Shown here: positions 22,020 to 33,119 of the stretch, piece by piece
Numbering within the stretch: the first letter of the stretch is position 1
Layout of the letters: each line of letters begins with the position of its first letter
Assembly: GCA_019802505.1 (NCBI GenBank)
Contig: JAFMOC010000107.1
Location: 771,001-835,000, forward strand
DNA: 64,000 nt
From: Corydoras sp. C115
Lineage: Eukaryota; Chordata; Actinopteri; Siluriformes; Callichthyidae
Direction: 5' to 3'
The notes under the pieces: generated by a model
The model's database searches: none
Told to the model about the DNA's origin: nothing
What the model saw: only the letters and a program-made list of their open reading frames with translations
Position numbers and translations under genes: made by a program

Positions 22020-22235
22020 TAATTCATTCATTCATTCATTCATTATTTATTTATCTTCCATACCCATCCAGGAGACAACGTTTCGGGCACTGGGCAGATA
22101 CACCTAGGACAGGGCACCGATCTATCACTGGGCACACACACACTCACACAACACATATACGAACACAGAGGGGCAATTTAGAGCATTCAATTTACCTTGT
22201 ATCCATGTTTTTGGACTGCGACTGTGTCGCCCATA
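22020..22235 (-). mobile_element. V-SINE with internal loss of core and head
   Basis: Minus-strand (GAAT)n tail and 3' body ('cacctaggacagggcaccga') run to 'ccatgtttttggactgcgac', then stop at 'tgtgtcgcccata'. The upstream core and most of the head are missing. Confidence 0.85.
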
Positions 22236-22482
22236 TAAATAAAATACGGCTTGAAAATAAATTGAACATAAATTAAGGGGTTGTAATGATGCACTCAATG
22301 TTTGAGCCGAGTTAAAAGGTTGTGATGTTTTAAATGTAATTTATCCAAAACATTTTTGGAGACTTAAACTATTAGAGCTTTCAGCTGATCAGCGAGCGAG
22401 CGTGAAGGGCGTCGCTGATTTTGTGAATGTGGCAACTCTATTTGTATGTGAAGCCCTGAACATTTTCCTCCACCACATAAGC

Positions 22483-22488
<6 letters not shown>

Positions 22489-22554
<66 letters not shown>
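22489..22554. repeat. (AC)n microsatellite
   Basis: About 33 uninterrupted AC units. Confidence 0.95.
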
Positions 22555-22556
<2 letters not shown>

Positions 22557-24380
22557 TAAGCTCTATTAGCATTTCCAAGCCAGACAGTCAGAACTACTTT
22601 AGATAGAAGGCTAATCAGCTGTGCTAACTCCTTATCAAACATAACACATGCTAACCTCTTCTAGCATGTGAGCTAAAGCATATGAGCTAGTTCTGGCTTA
22701 GACGGCTTCTTAAAATAACTTCAAAATCCCTTACGTTTCTTAAGTGTGCCTCTAATTATCAGCCACAGTAGAATAAATCAATAAAAATAGATTTGGGGGA
22801 TTTGAATAAATGTCTATAGATCAGAATGTTTGCTCTGAGACGGCTATTTAAAATACTGCTTTGGAATAAGAAAGAATTTAAACAGAAATATTTAATGTTG
22901 AATGTAAAGAACTCTGATTTCACTTCAGTAAGGTAGTGATGTATCGACAGGGCCAAACCTCTGTATAATGCAACCATGCCCTTCCAATTTTAATGAACTG
23001 AAATATGCATTATAAACAAATAACAAAAGATAATGTGATCATAAACTTTCCTACAGAAATATTGCCACTCCTCAATACCCACACCTAAATAATTCACAAA
23101 ACAAACAAAGTACAATTCAAATCCCATCATCAAATCCATACTTGTCTTAATGTGTATGAAACAAGTGTTGGTATAAATGGCAGCCCCACTGACTTAATTA
23201 CCAGCTTTTAATATTAATTCAAAATATTTAACGTATAAATTACTCCTATGACACTAGTGAATCATCATGACGGAATGAAGTCACTCAGGTGAACTTAAAA
23301 ACATCCTTAAAACCAGTTTGCAATTGCAAAAATGTAATAAAAAAATAAATAAATAAAAGCGTTGATAAACTGATAATGTATAATAGGTAAAATAATAGTT
23401 GTGCCAATTGGGAATGAGACAATTAATCGTGATTAAAAATGTTACAAATAATTAACTGTAAGAGTGCCTCAACATCGTCATGACAACATTCATAAGAAAA
23501 ATACCTGCATCTGTACTTTAGACTTTTTTTAACGCTAAATATTGTACAATAATCATAATAATTGTGATTGTTTCATTAAAAGCTGTAAACATCTCATCCC
23601 TAGTGGCAACCATTGTTAATAAGGGATTATATTAGTTGTGGTAACCGTTGTGAATTTGCTTGCTATTTAAAAGCTTGCTATACAATTTAAAGAACAGCTC
23701 AATTCATAGCCACACTCACATTGCTACTGAATATTAGACATCATAAAGTTTAAGATTATTAGTAAAACTAACGATTAGACATTACATTTTACAGACTGTA
23801 AAAGACATAAGCAGGTGAGGAAGGTGATAGCATCTAAAAATAAAAGCGGCTGTGTGGACTGAATAAAAGAGTTGCAGTGAATGTGATGCAGAATTAATTA
23901 ACAGTTACTATTGCAAAAAGATTAACACCAGAATTTGCATTTAAGCTCAGAGGCAGTCAGTCAACTGTGTAAAAAGATGCAAAACGGACATCAGAGGATT
24001 TAAAAACTGACTGGTACGGCTGATTCTGAAATTGGCTGTTCACCAAACAGCGAGATATTAATGATAATATATCAGACCTTCAACAGCAGAAAGACCTACC
24101 TGCACTTCAGCACTCACGCTATACCCCTCATCATAGAACATGCAATTTAACATATCTGATAACATATGTATGTATGTAAGAACATCGATCAAACAGCTGT
24201 ATGACTGATTATATTTAAAACATCTGTATCAGTGTTTAGAATCCATAGATAAATATATTTTCTTACCTGTGTTGAAGTCCAGTCCAGGAACATGAAAAGA
24301 AAAGAAAGAAACACATTAGAACATGTTCATTATTAACCCTGTGACTGAAATAAAGTAATAAATCATGTCTTGGATTAAAT
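22555..24380. other. AT-rich unique DNA
   Basis: Long, strongly AT-rich, without recognisable repeats or frames. Motifs such as 'gcagaattaattaacag' (23890-23906) occur singly. Confidence 0.45.
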
Positions 24381-24560
24381 TAAAGATTAGATTAGACAAC
24401 ATTTTATTAATCCCAGGAGGAATATCATCATATAAAATAAAATAATGATCAGGTTTGATATTAACAGTGAAGCTGGTTCCTCCTTAACCACTGACTTGTC
24501 TTGTTCTCTCACTTGTAAGTCGCTTAAGTTAAATAAATAATAAAATGTAAATGTAATATA
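24380..24560 (-). mobile_element. Two retroelement end fragments
   Basis: 'attagattagacaacatttt' (about 24387) resembles the reverse complement of a fish retroposon tail. 'cacttgtaagtcgcttaagt...aaatgtaaatgtaat' (24510-24558) resembles the end of family D in minus orientation. Both are short. Confidence 0.4.
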
Positions 24561-24949
24561 ATCTTAAATGTAGAAAAGTCAAAACTTAAGGCCAATAAGC
24601 AACAACAGAATGCTATGGCTGTGTTTGGCAACTTATAATTTTTTCTAGGTGTTTCCTTTTAAATGACTTCTGGATTATGTTGGAAAACTAATAAAAGTCA
24701 CCAGAACTTTGTGTCCCACACAGAAAAAAATAGAAGAAGGAGCAAACAAACATTTTGTCCTTGTACAGCATTCCTCAGAGGCCATTTTCACATCATCATT
24801 CTTGCTTGCTTTACTTTCCCTGCTCTCCTTTCCCCCTATGATATACATTTGGGTTGTTTTCATATTTTTTTTTTATTTTGCTTTCCAGCATTGTTTATTT
24901 ACCAGAGATTAAGTTTATGATGAAGATACAAAGTCATATCAGAGGCCAT
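24561..24949. other. Unique DNA
   Basis: Three overlapping frames (24663-24920) read T-rich sequence. No gene is supported. Confidence 0.4.
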
Positions 24950-25260
24950 TTACACGGTCCAAAGATATAATGTTTCACGCTAGAGGAGGAAGGCCACCCT
25001 GAGATTCACACACCTCTTATGTGAAGCCAACACTACTGGGGTCATCATTCTATCAGCTGGGGTCAGAAAAGCCTCCCGTTGCTAGGGTGGACATGTCATG
25101 GATAGTGTGGGGACAGGAAGGGGGATGGAGGCAGCTGTGTTGCACCAGGATGCAGCTGATGGGGCTCTAGGAATCTGGTCCACTGAGAGAAACAGGCCCT
25201 AGCTCCTGATCACCCATTTATCACTGCTGCCAGCTCCACTGAACCATAATTACTCTTCTC
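24950..25260. promoter_or_regulatory. Candidate conserved non-coding block
   Basis: Higher GC, repeat-free, with 'cagctggggtcagaaaagcc', 'gttgctagggtggacatg' and 'aaccataattactctt'. The 'gttgctaggg' segment resembles half an RFX (X-box) site. Inference only. Confidence 0.28.
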
Positions 25261-25261
25261 C

Positions 25262-25682
25262 CAATCCTACTCCCACTGTCACATCCCCCAGCACACAGAA
25301 GAGAAGGGAAGAATGGAGGAGAGTGCAGGGACTTGCGGATAAAGAGCGATCCATGGAGGTGCTGCGGGGTTCTAGGTAGGATGTAAACAAAGCAGAAAGC
25401 CAGTAGGACAGCAGAAAATCAAAGAGGAAGGCAAAGAAAAATACCGTGAAGGAGCGAGAAAGTGTCAGAGAGCAGAGGGAATATAGAATGAAACAAGACG
25501 GGGAGGATAAAAGAAATAAATAAAGGAAAAGAACAATGAGAGATGTAGAAAAAAAAAGAGAACGCTGGGCACAAACACAGGTGTAACAAGACAATGAGGA
25601 CGGCGAATAGAAAGAAAAACTAAACGTGCAAGACAGGAATTATGCTGGAATCCAGCAAGAGGGACACGAAACAGAGAGAGAG

Positions 25683-25737
<55 letters not shown>

Positions 25738-25740
25738 GAG
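25262..25740. repeat. Polypurine-biased block ending in (GA)n
   Basis: From about 25290 the plus strand is mostly A/G, ending in a GA tract at 25686-25733. The minus-strand frame 25250-25594 rich in Phe, Leu and Ser is the translation of this pyrimidine strand. Confidence 0.8.
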
Positions 25741-25859
25741 AGAAGCAACACCGTTCTCTTGCTCTCAATAGGTTTTTTAGAGACTTACCCAAACCTTAAC
25801 CATGAACACTACTACACTAACCAAAACCCAACTATAACTATAACTCTTTGCCTCAGGAC

Positions 25860-25960
25860 ACAACCTTTAGATTCACCTTTAATGTCATTGTGCAGAGTAC
25901 AGAGCCAATGAAATGTAGTTAGCATCTAACCGGAAGCGCAACATATACATTATTTACATA
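25860..25960 (-). mobile_element. Retroelement 3' end
   Basis: 'ttagattcacctttaatgtc', 'attgtgcagagtacag' and 'caatgaaatgtagttagc' give the reverse complement of a widespread fish non-LTR 3' end in which the RNA ends '...gacaataaaggtgaatct'. Confidence 0.55.
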
Positions 25961-26524
25961 AAGTGCATTAATAACCGTGACATCCTTTTCACTTTCCACC
26001 TTCCTGAAAGGGTTTTCGTAAAGATTTTGGAGTATGACTAGATTAACGACGAGATTAACAGCCCCTCACAATTAACAGCCCCCTATCCAGAAGGGCATTA
26101 ATGAGATTTTGGATGAGAGGGTATGGCTCGATTTTTCGTGAAGTTGCTGCCAAGAGTTTATGGACCAGTCAAGTTTGGTTGAAAGTGAACACCAAACTCA
26201 TAACACCGTGCCTTTAAGAACGTCACCTTGTGCACTGGGCACGGTCACGATGAAACCGAAAAAGGCCTGTTCCATCCTCCCAACCTGTTCTCACAGAACC
26301 ACATAACATGCTGCTTGATTTATTCATGCACTATTAATGGGACTGTATAAAACACCCATATTAAATGATAATAAGGTGTGGTCCAGTGTCCCCCCCCCAT
26401 ACATATGGTATACAATTAACACAAATTATTATAAAAAAAAAAATAGAATTGCTGTGTTTGTTAAACAATAATGTGCGCAACGTCAAAATACAATGATGGC
26501 AATTTCACACACACACTTCTCAGC
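25961..26524. other. Unique DNA
   Basis: Short C run at 26389-26397. Otherwise featureless by eye. Confidence 0.4.
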
Positions 26525-26525
26525 A

Positions 26526-26620
26526 TAGGGCAGCACAGTGGCTTAGTGTTTAACCTGTTCACCTCTTAGCGCTGGGAACCAGTTTCAAATCCCAATCTGG
26601 GATTTTTCATGTTCTTATTG
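26526..26620 (+). mobile_element. V-SINE head fragment
   Basis: 'gggcagcacagtggcttagt', 'cacctcttagcgctgggaac', 'tttcaaatcccaatctggga'. Head retained, core cut after 'catgttctt'. B box degenerate (gtttcaaatcc). Confidence 0.75.
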
Positions 26621-27185
26621 GTCATGCATACAGAGTCACTGACCTCTCCTCTTAATTCAACAGCAAACAAACTATTCTGCTCCTCCAATTATTTTATTAC
26701 ACAAACCAGTCTTACTGCAAAGAGGCCAAATACAGAGTGCAAAGTTGAAGGACGTTGGCTTTAGGGCAAGCAAACTTCTGCAAGGACATAACGACACCCC
26801 AACCCTCCCCCTCTCCAAGTTCATCCGCTCACTCTCATTAGGCTGGTCTCTACCCAGTGGGGCAGCAATGGGCCAGTGGGTAGGGTGGCACAGAGCCGGT
26901 TTCCCTCAGGCAGGCACACCCGTGCCATCAACACACACACATACACCTGTCTCTACTACCTCCACCTCCAAACTCTTACACGCAGCCAACAGCATCCTTT
27001 CAGAGAGAAGGTCACCCCGACCCCCCCATGCCTCATTCTTTGGCCACAATGACTGCCTCATCAAAGCCACACTCTCAAAGTCACGAACTGTAGATCCACA
27101 TTTAATACAGAAGATTCTGAAGTTCAAGGCTGAACGGTGGATTTTAAAGGTATTGTTATGTAGATGGTATAGTTTTAAAGTGTCT
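26621..27185. other. Unique DNA with chance frames
   Basis: Open on both strands across 26745-27472 partly because of the flanking GA and AC tracts. No domain is recognisable in either frame. Confidence 0.4.
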
Positions 27186-27187
27186 GG

Positions 27188-27189
<2 letters not shown>

Positions 27190-27229
<40 letters not shown>

Positions 27230-27248
27230 TGAGAGTGAGAGAGAGAGA
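27190..27248. repeat. (GA)n microsatellite
   Basis: GA tract with GGGAGT interruptions. Confidence 0.95.
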
Positions 27249-27412
27249 ATAAGGTAGTTACTAATGTTGCAGTGTGCATGGCTGGGTTGTGATTTATGTA
27301 AGAAATGGCTGCAAGGAAGAAGATAATGCTGGTTGGAATGTCTCATTTTAGAAATCTGCTCTTGAACCTCCTGTTGTCCACCTCTCTCCTGCATACACTC
27401 ACTCAAATGCAC

Positions 27413-27600
27413 CAACACACACACACACACACACACACTCACATTAAACACTATGACCCAACCCACCCACACCGCCCACTATAAATACAAACACATACAA
27501 CACCACACATACACACCAATAACATTCTAATACATACACACAGGCAAACTAACACACTCTTATTCTCACCAACATATAAACAACACCTCCACACTCATAA
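27413..27600. repeat. AC-rich cryptically simple DNA
   Basis: AC tract 27413-27438 followed by about 150 bp almost free of G on the plus strand (CA, CCA, ACATA mixtures). It looks like decayed AC microsatellite. Confidence 0.75.
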
Positions 27601-28020
27601 TACCATGTACACAATACCACAACAAAAAATGGTTATGGAAGTTTATGAGAATTTTTGCTTCTCTTTATTTACTTTTAGTTCTTTAACTGAAAATCTGATT
27701 CACGCAGAAATATTTACAGTTCCAAAACGTACACTAGATTTTGAGCACCAGTGGGCAATGTGTAGAAAACGACTCAATGTTCACAAAGATTTGTTTAATT
27801 CCATCAGCAGTACACAATGGTATACTAATTACAGTAAGCCGGTTTTAAACAATTAGTTAAAAGTTAATAACTAAGTGAAGCATCAGATGGATGAGAACTT
27901 TGATATGTGAAATCACTTATTATATATCACTGTAGTGATTGCAGTGTTGTGTGTCTCTTTATATGTAAGTACTGGCAAATTCTTGGATAGAAATAATTTA
28001 CCGGAGTATTGAGCAGTACT
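27601..28020. other. Unique DNA
   Basis: An 83-residue plus-strand frame (27605-27856) has no recognised domain. Confidence 0.35.

Positions 28021-28022
<2 letters not shown>

Positions 28023-28050
<28 letters not shown>
28023..28050. repeat. (AC)n microsatellite
   Basis: About 14 AC units. Confidence 0.95.
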
Positions 28051-28056
<6 letters not shown>

Positions 28057-28758
28057 GGAGGTAAAGACAGAAAATAAAAGCCAAACAGCAAGGACAAGAC
28101 TATAAAAAAATAAGCATCCAAGAGACCGAAGCAAAAAAGGAGGAGGACGCAGTGAGAACAAGTTGGGGTGAGACAATGTCAGAGTGCAACATCAAACAAG
28201 GGAAGTTGGATAAACAAAAACGGAGGAATAATCAACAAACACTCAATTCCCCATCGTCCTTTGCTGCACACACAGCGCACAGCCTCCCAGCTCAGAGGCT
28301 CCATTAATAACACAGAGAGGCGCGCTACCCAGGCCATTAAAGCTGCCCAGACGGGGCCAGAAAACAGGAGGAGGGAAAAAGAAAAGTAAAACATGAGTTC
28401 ATCACAGAAATAATTCCAATATCCATTCTGGAGCTAAAAAGCGGGTGGGTCTTTTTCACGGGGGAAGGTGCTGAAATTAGTTTACTCCATTGAGAGTTGA
28501 GGTAATGGCCACCAATGAGATTCCCATGCACAATCCAGTCAGTCTATAAAATAATAATGTGTGGAAAAAACAAAGCCCATAATCATTTCCAGCTTTCTGC
28601 TCAGAGATGATGCATCTCTCATGATTGGGGTCAACCAACCAAGTGCATTACAAGTCTGAGAATGCTTAGTGGGGAACCGTGACCAGCAATTCGGTCCTTC
28701 TAAAAACTATGTACAAAAGACGGAAAGCCCTTGAGGCACTATGAGGTACATACATAGA
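28051..28758. other. Unique DNA
   Basis: Overlapping short frames on both strands between 28168 and 28531, no support. Confidence 0.4.
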
Positions 28759-28759
28759 T

Positions 28760-28826
28760 CATGGTGCAAACCCGGATCCCCAGCACTGAAAGGAGGACAT
28801 GTAACCACTACGCCACAGTGCCACCC
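28760..28826 (-). mobile_element. V-SINE head fragment
   Basis: 'gcaaacccggatccccagca', 'ggaggacatgtaaccacta', 'cgccacagtgccacc' is a minus-strand tRNA-like head without core. Confidence 0.7.
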
Positions 28827-29006
28827 TATTAACCGATTAGTTACATAAAATTTAACTAATTAGTAAAAAATCAGAAATAGATAATCAACCAAAACCCAAT
28901 ATGAAGGTGAATGTGGGAGCTGCATCATTTTTTTAAATGACTGTTTATGTCCATCCACAATTAACATGGTGCCAGAGTTTTTATTGTAAAGGTCTGCATG
29001 TACATT

Positions 29007-29207
29007 ACATACATTTGGTCATTTATTGGACACTTTTATCCAAAGCAACTTATAAGGTGAGCACAGGGTTAATCACAACATCCCTGGAGCAATGAGGGTT
29101 AAGGGTCTTGCTCAAGGACCCACACTGGTAACTTCAGTGGACCTGGGATTTGAACCCCAACCTTCAGATTTATAGCCCAATGCCCTGACCACTGAGCTTC
29201 CGCTCCC
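29007..29207 (+). repeat. Family D interspersed repeat, copy 2
   Basis: Better preserved than copy 1: 'cacttttatccaaagcaact', 'ccctggagcaatgagggtta', 'gggtcttgctcaaggaccca', 'gggatttgaaccccaacctt', 'gccctgaccactgagc'. About 200 bp. Confidence 0.85.
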
Positions 29208-29349
29208 GAAAGTCAGAAAAAACACAAAAAACTTTTATTCTATAATATCAGTCTCATCAGTCAATGATCTGGACGATCCAGTTGCACATGAATAAATAAA
29301 TAAATAATTATTAATAAAAAAAATATGATGTGTAAATTAACACATGGTA

Positions 29350-29800
29350 TGGGACGGGAGGATGGGATGCTTAGTGGTTAGCACGTTCGGCTCTTTGTTT
29401 CATGTTCTCCCCGTGTCCATGTGGGTTTCCTCGGGTTCTCTGGTTTTCATAAAAGGGAGTTTTTTCTTGCCACTGTCGCTTCGGCTTGCTCTTTGGGGGT
29501 CTAAAGGCTTTTCATTCTGTAAAGCTGCTTTGTGACAATGTACTGTTGTAAAAAGCGCTATAGAAATAAATTACTTGAACTTGAACTTCTCCCACACCCC
29601 AAAAACATGGATTTAAGGTGCTATAAATTGCCCCATATAGAGTGTGTTTGTGTGTGTGTCTGAATTGGTGCCCAGTGATAGATTGGTGCCCTGTCCTGGG
29701 TGTATCTACCCAGCACCCAAAACGTTCTCTCCTGGTTGGGCATGGGGAACCCCCTGTGGACCTAGTAGAGGATTATGCAGAAGATAATGAATAAATTAAA
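29350..29800 (+). mobile_element. V-SINE interrupted by another retroelement
   Basis: Head (degenerate, no clear B box) and first half of the core occupy about 29353-29447. The second half of the core resumes at 29589 ('ctcccacaccccaaaaacat') and continues through the 3' body to 29797. The interruption falls exactly inside the core phrase that elsewhere reads 'ggtttcctcccacag'. Confidence 0.88.
29448..29588 (+). mobile_element. Family L retroelement 3' end inserted in the V core
   Basis: About 141 bp: 'gagttttttcttgccactgt', 'cggcttgctctttgggggtc', 'taaagctgctttgtgacaat', 'tgttgtaaaaagcgctatag', tail 'ttacttgaacttgaactt'. The same unit lies on the minus strand at 49165-49385. It is a 5'-truncated insertion by length and has a repeated terminal 'ttgaac' unit, as in non-LTR elements or their SINEs. 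Confidence 0.85.
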
Positions 29801-30560
29801 TCAACACATTTTTTTTTCCATAGCGGCCAGTATCAGACCAAATGTCAATTTTTTTAGGAACACGGCCAAATTTGTCCGTGGAGACGTCCAAATGCATGTA
29901 GTCAGCGCTTGTTGGGTTGCATGTCATCTTCACATCTGGAGCAGGTGAAGACTGATGCATCTACAGTGAACTACCCCGCTCTGACTGAACAGCCCGGCTC
30001 TTTACGCTGTGAGAAATGCTAAGAGCCTGTCAGGTGACTTTGGGAGATGCTTGGAGGGACAGAGTCTGCCTCGTTAGATGAGCAGCAACAGACTGGGGTC
30101 TTCCTGCTGTTGAGAAACAAACTACATATGTGGACATAGCAGACACCGTGTCTACAGTCACACAGATTAGTATGTGTATATGAGAGAGAGAGAGAGCACA
30201 CCAGAGACACCTTGCTGTTAAATTATGTGTTACTGCGATGACAGGGTCAGGAAACAGAGCCAGTCATCTGGGATGGAATGGTAAAGAATGCACATGTCTG
30301 GTGTCTCCTGAGGACAGCTTTAGGTTCTCATTTATAAAGCAGCACTTCAGTCCCAGTTGGACTATGAAGAGATACTTCTGCTTAGCCACAGACCAACCTC
30401 ACAACCATGACCACTTGCACAACAGGCACTAAACGCTGACATCAGCAAACACATTCACTCATCTATACAGCTAAACTGACATTTCTAAAACTTATAACAT
30501 ATTGTGTTATTAGATGTAAATACAGAATGTATACACCATGCTATAACACTGAGGGTGTTC
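29801..30560. other. Unique DNA
   Basis: A short GA run at 30182-30196. No other feature recognised. Confidence 0.4.
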
Positions 30561-30564
30561 CCAC

Positions 30565-30642
30565 CAAATCCCACCAGATTGGGATTCAAATCTGGTTCTC
30601 CAGCATTGAGAGGCAAACAGGCAAACCACTAAGCCACGGCAA
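30565..30642 (-). mobile_element. V-SINE head fragment
   Basis: 'ccaccagattgggattcaaa', 'tctggttctccagcattgag', 'aaaccactaagccacgg' on the minus strand. Core and tail absent. Confidence 0.65.
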
Positions 30643-30839
30643 TTTGCTTATTTTCCAACGTTTATTATTCAAACGCCAATAGATATCAATAAAATATGAA
30701 CAAAACAATTTCTCTCACTAAGCTTATAGTTTAGTTACAGTATATTTCGTCTGTATAGTGAAACAAATCTGAATCTTGGCAACACAAACATCTTTACAAA
30801 TAAGCGCTTCATGAGAATGAACACTCATTTTAAATACTC

Positions 30840-31200
30840 AGAGGAGAAACATCGATGTGGACCCTGGAGAACGTCACGTGAAGCTCAGGTGAACGATGAT
30901 TTGGACTGAGATTTTCCCAGTAAGGCCTCTGCAGTCAGTAAAGCAGTATCATTTCTCTTATAAGCTCAGTGTAACACTGGGGCTCCACCTGAGTCTTCCC
31001 TATTCTGTTCTTCAGAGCTGAGTAGGCACAGGAGAGACTATCCTAAGCCTAATTACCGCTGCTTAATTAGTGTGGGGGCGAAAGCTCGACGGGGCACCTG
31101 CAGTCCTACTTCATATGCTGACAGGAAGGAACAAGTGTTAATGTGCTGTATTTATGATAATACTCCCAAAGTGTCTGTGCATGTGTGGGGGGTTAACACC
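30840..31200. promoter_or_regulatory. Candidate conserved non-coding block
   Basis: Repeat-free and includes 'cctaattaccgctgcttaat' plus 'taattagtgtgggggcg' (31049-31079), paired homeodomain-like cores spaced 12 bp apart. Role inferred from motifs only. Confidence 0.32.
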
Positions 31201-31432
31201 TGAGAAATCAGACCTAACTGCTCCTGAGTGAAGAAACACAATTAAGGATCATTACACAAGTACAGGAATAAGACAAATGTTCGAAAAGAATGAGCGTGAG
31301 GGTGGAATCCAGCGTCTGTATTCCAGTAAACTATCGCAGGAGAAAGGGTTGGCTTGGTGTTTGTGCGTTGATGATGAGGAATGGCCGGTGAAACAGTGCA
31401 ACAAACTCAAGAGGTACAGAGCAATGAATAGC

Positions 31433-31516
31433 ATCTACCCAGCACCCAAGACGTTCTCCCCTGGTTGGGCATGGGGAACCCCCTGTGGACCAAGTAGAGG
31501 ATAATGCAGAAGACGA
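31433..31516 (+). mobile_element. V-SINE 3' fragment
   Basis: 'tctacccagcacccaagacg', 'ttctcccctggttgggcatg', 'gtagaggataatgcagaaga'. It shares 'ctggttgggcatgggg' and 'ccctgtggacc' with the interrupted copy at 29350-29800, so these two may define a subfamily. Confidence 0.85.
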
Positions 31517-31627
31517 GTGTAAACTATTAATTTTGTTTTTAAATGTCTTTATGCTGAATATATTTCAATAGAATCCAAAAGCTGAGGTGTGTCACCAAAT
31601 GACGGGTATGATGAGGTTCTTGTGAAG

Positions 31628-32060
31628 CAGTGGTGGCTCATCAGAGCCTTCAAGGCTTTCTGAATCTGAATCACAGACTGATGTTAATTATATTTTTGTC
31701 CATGAATATTTATTCAATCATTCCAAATGGTCTGGCTGCTTCCTTTCATAGCGTTTCCTCCGGTGATGCCCCTTCCAGACGTCTATTTTCTTATTAAAGC
31801 TTTTAACCAATCACATTTCAGCATCTTTTGTTGCCAGAGTCAAATAATATCCCTGACGCCTTCACTCTCAGTTCTGTGGCCCGGTTGTGTAAAATAAGAG
31901 TCAAACTGTTGCTTTAACCAATCAGATTTTGAGTTGGCGACACCAAGGCAGACAAATGAAACGTGAGTGTATTTACGTCCACTGATTGGATAGTCAGAGA
32001 TTATAGGTTTGGTTGAGCAGACATTTTCAGCTAATTAAAGCTTATGCCAGAAATACAACT
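31628..32060 (+). mobile_element. MITE-like repeat, family F, copy 1
   Basis: Starts near 'agcagtggtggctcatcaga'. Its blocks 'tcctttcatagcgtt', 'cttttaaccaatcacatttc', 'ttgttgccagagtcaaataa', 'ccaatcagattttgagttgg' and 'cgacaccaaggc' recur in order, inverted, at 46640-46890. The first block resembles ends of fish hAT-type elements. No transposase is present, so probably non-autonomous. Confidence 0.7.
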
Positions 32061-32985
32061 CAACTTTGAGCATTAGCTCTGATGCCAATAAAAAAAGGAC
32101 TTCTTGATGAAATCATCAGGACGATGGATTTTGTGTACAATTAATCAGGATTTTTGGTGAGTGTTATTTTCCTAAATAATATTGTAATTTTCTAAGGTTC
32201 TAAGAGGCTGATTGAGAGGATGTCATCATTCAGCATATACTGTACTTCAAGCCAAATAGTGAGTTTTTCACTTTAATTATAAGTTGACATTGTCTTGTCA
32301 GTTCACCACATTCCTGAACTTGAGCCTTTATCAAGACAGAATCCCAAACAAATCTGAACACTGACCACCGATCCTAATTCATTTGAAGACCTCACAACTT
32401 TTAACTTCATTAAAAATGCAGGGTCAAATTAATGATAAAATAACTCCAGTCAGTGCAGATATGTCCCCTTCAGAGGCTCTGTCTCTGGGGGAATCAGTAA
32501 GTGATCACCCAAGGCCAATGTAATCACACGCACACACACTTGCATGCACACACACACAAACACACTGGTCAATACCGAATCAGGCTCTGCTATGCCATCA
32601 GAGCGACGTCCTTACACATTAATGCCATGCATTAATTATTGACACTAAATTTCATTTGAAAGGCAAACATGCAACAATCCACCAATCTGCCTTTTAATAA
32701 TCCATACTGGCAACAGGAGGCATAATCATATTACTATTGATTAATATACAACCACTAAGGGTAGTCAGGCATACCTTATGACCCAGAAACATCACCTTCA
32801 TATCAACGAAGCACCAGGGCATCAGAAGAACAAGAAAAAGGGGAACGTTGAGTCAGCTCAATATATAAACAGTGCAGCCATTCTAATCATCTAATCTATT
32901 GTTAAACATAAAGTAATAAATGAAAATGAGTATTAACTAGTGATTTTTTGTACTTTGTGTTGCTTTTATTGTATTTTTGTTGTTA
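32061..32985. other. Unique DNA
   Basis: Minor AC-rich patch at 32527-32565. Otherwise nothing recognised. Confidence 0.4.
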
Positions 32986-32989
32986 TTGT

Positions 32990-33072
32990 TGTGGAATACT
33001 TTGCCAATATTGTTTAATGCCAATAAAAGCTACTTTGAATCTTGAGCGTGAGAGAGAGAGAGAGAGAGAGAA
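32990..33072 (+). mobile_element. Retroelement 3' end followed by (GA)n
   Basis: 'aatgccaataaaagctactt' and 'tgaatcttgag' match a frequent fish non-LTR 3' terminus. A GA tract (33049-33072) follows at once, suggesting the microsatellite was seeded next to the retroposon tail. A G-rich run (33073-33095) follows. Confidence 0.5.
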
Positions 33073-33119
33073 GGTGGTGGTGGTGGGGGGGGGGATGTAT
33101 AAAATAAGTGAAAAGGAGC

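Noticed and set aside
26745..27472. Opposed frames of 170 and 188 codons
   Set aside because: Overlap each other on both strands and depend on flanking GA and AC tracts. No recognisable family.
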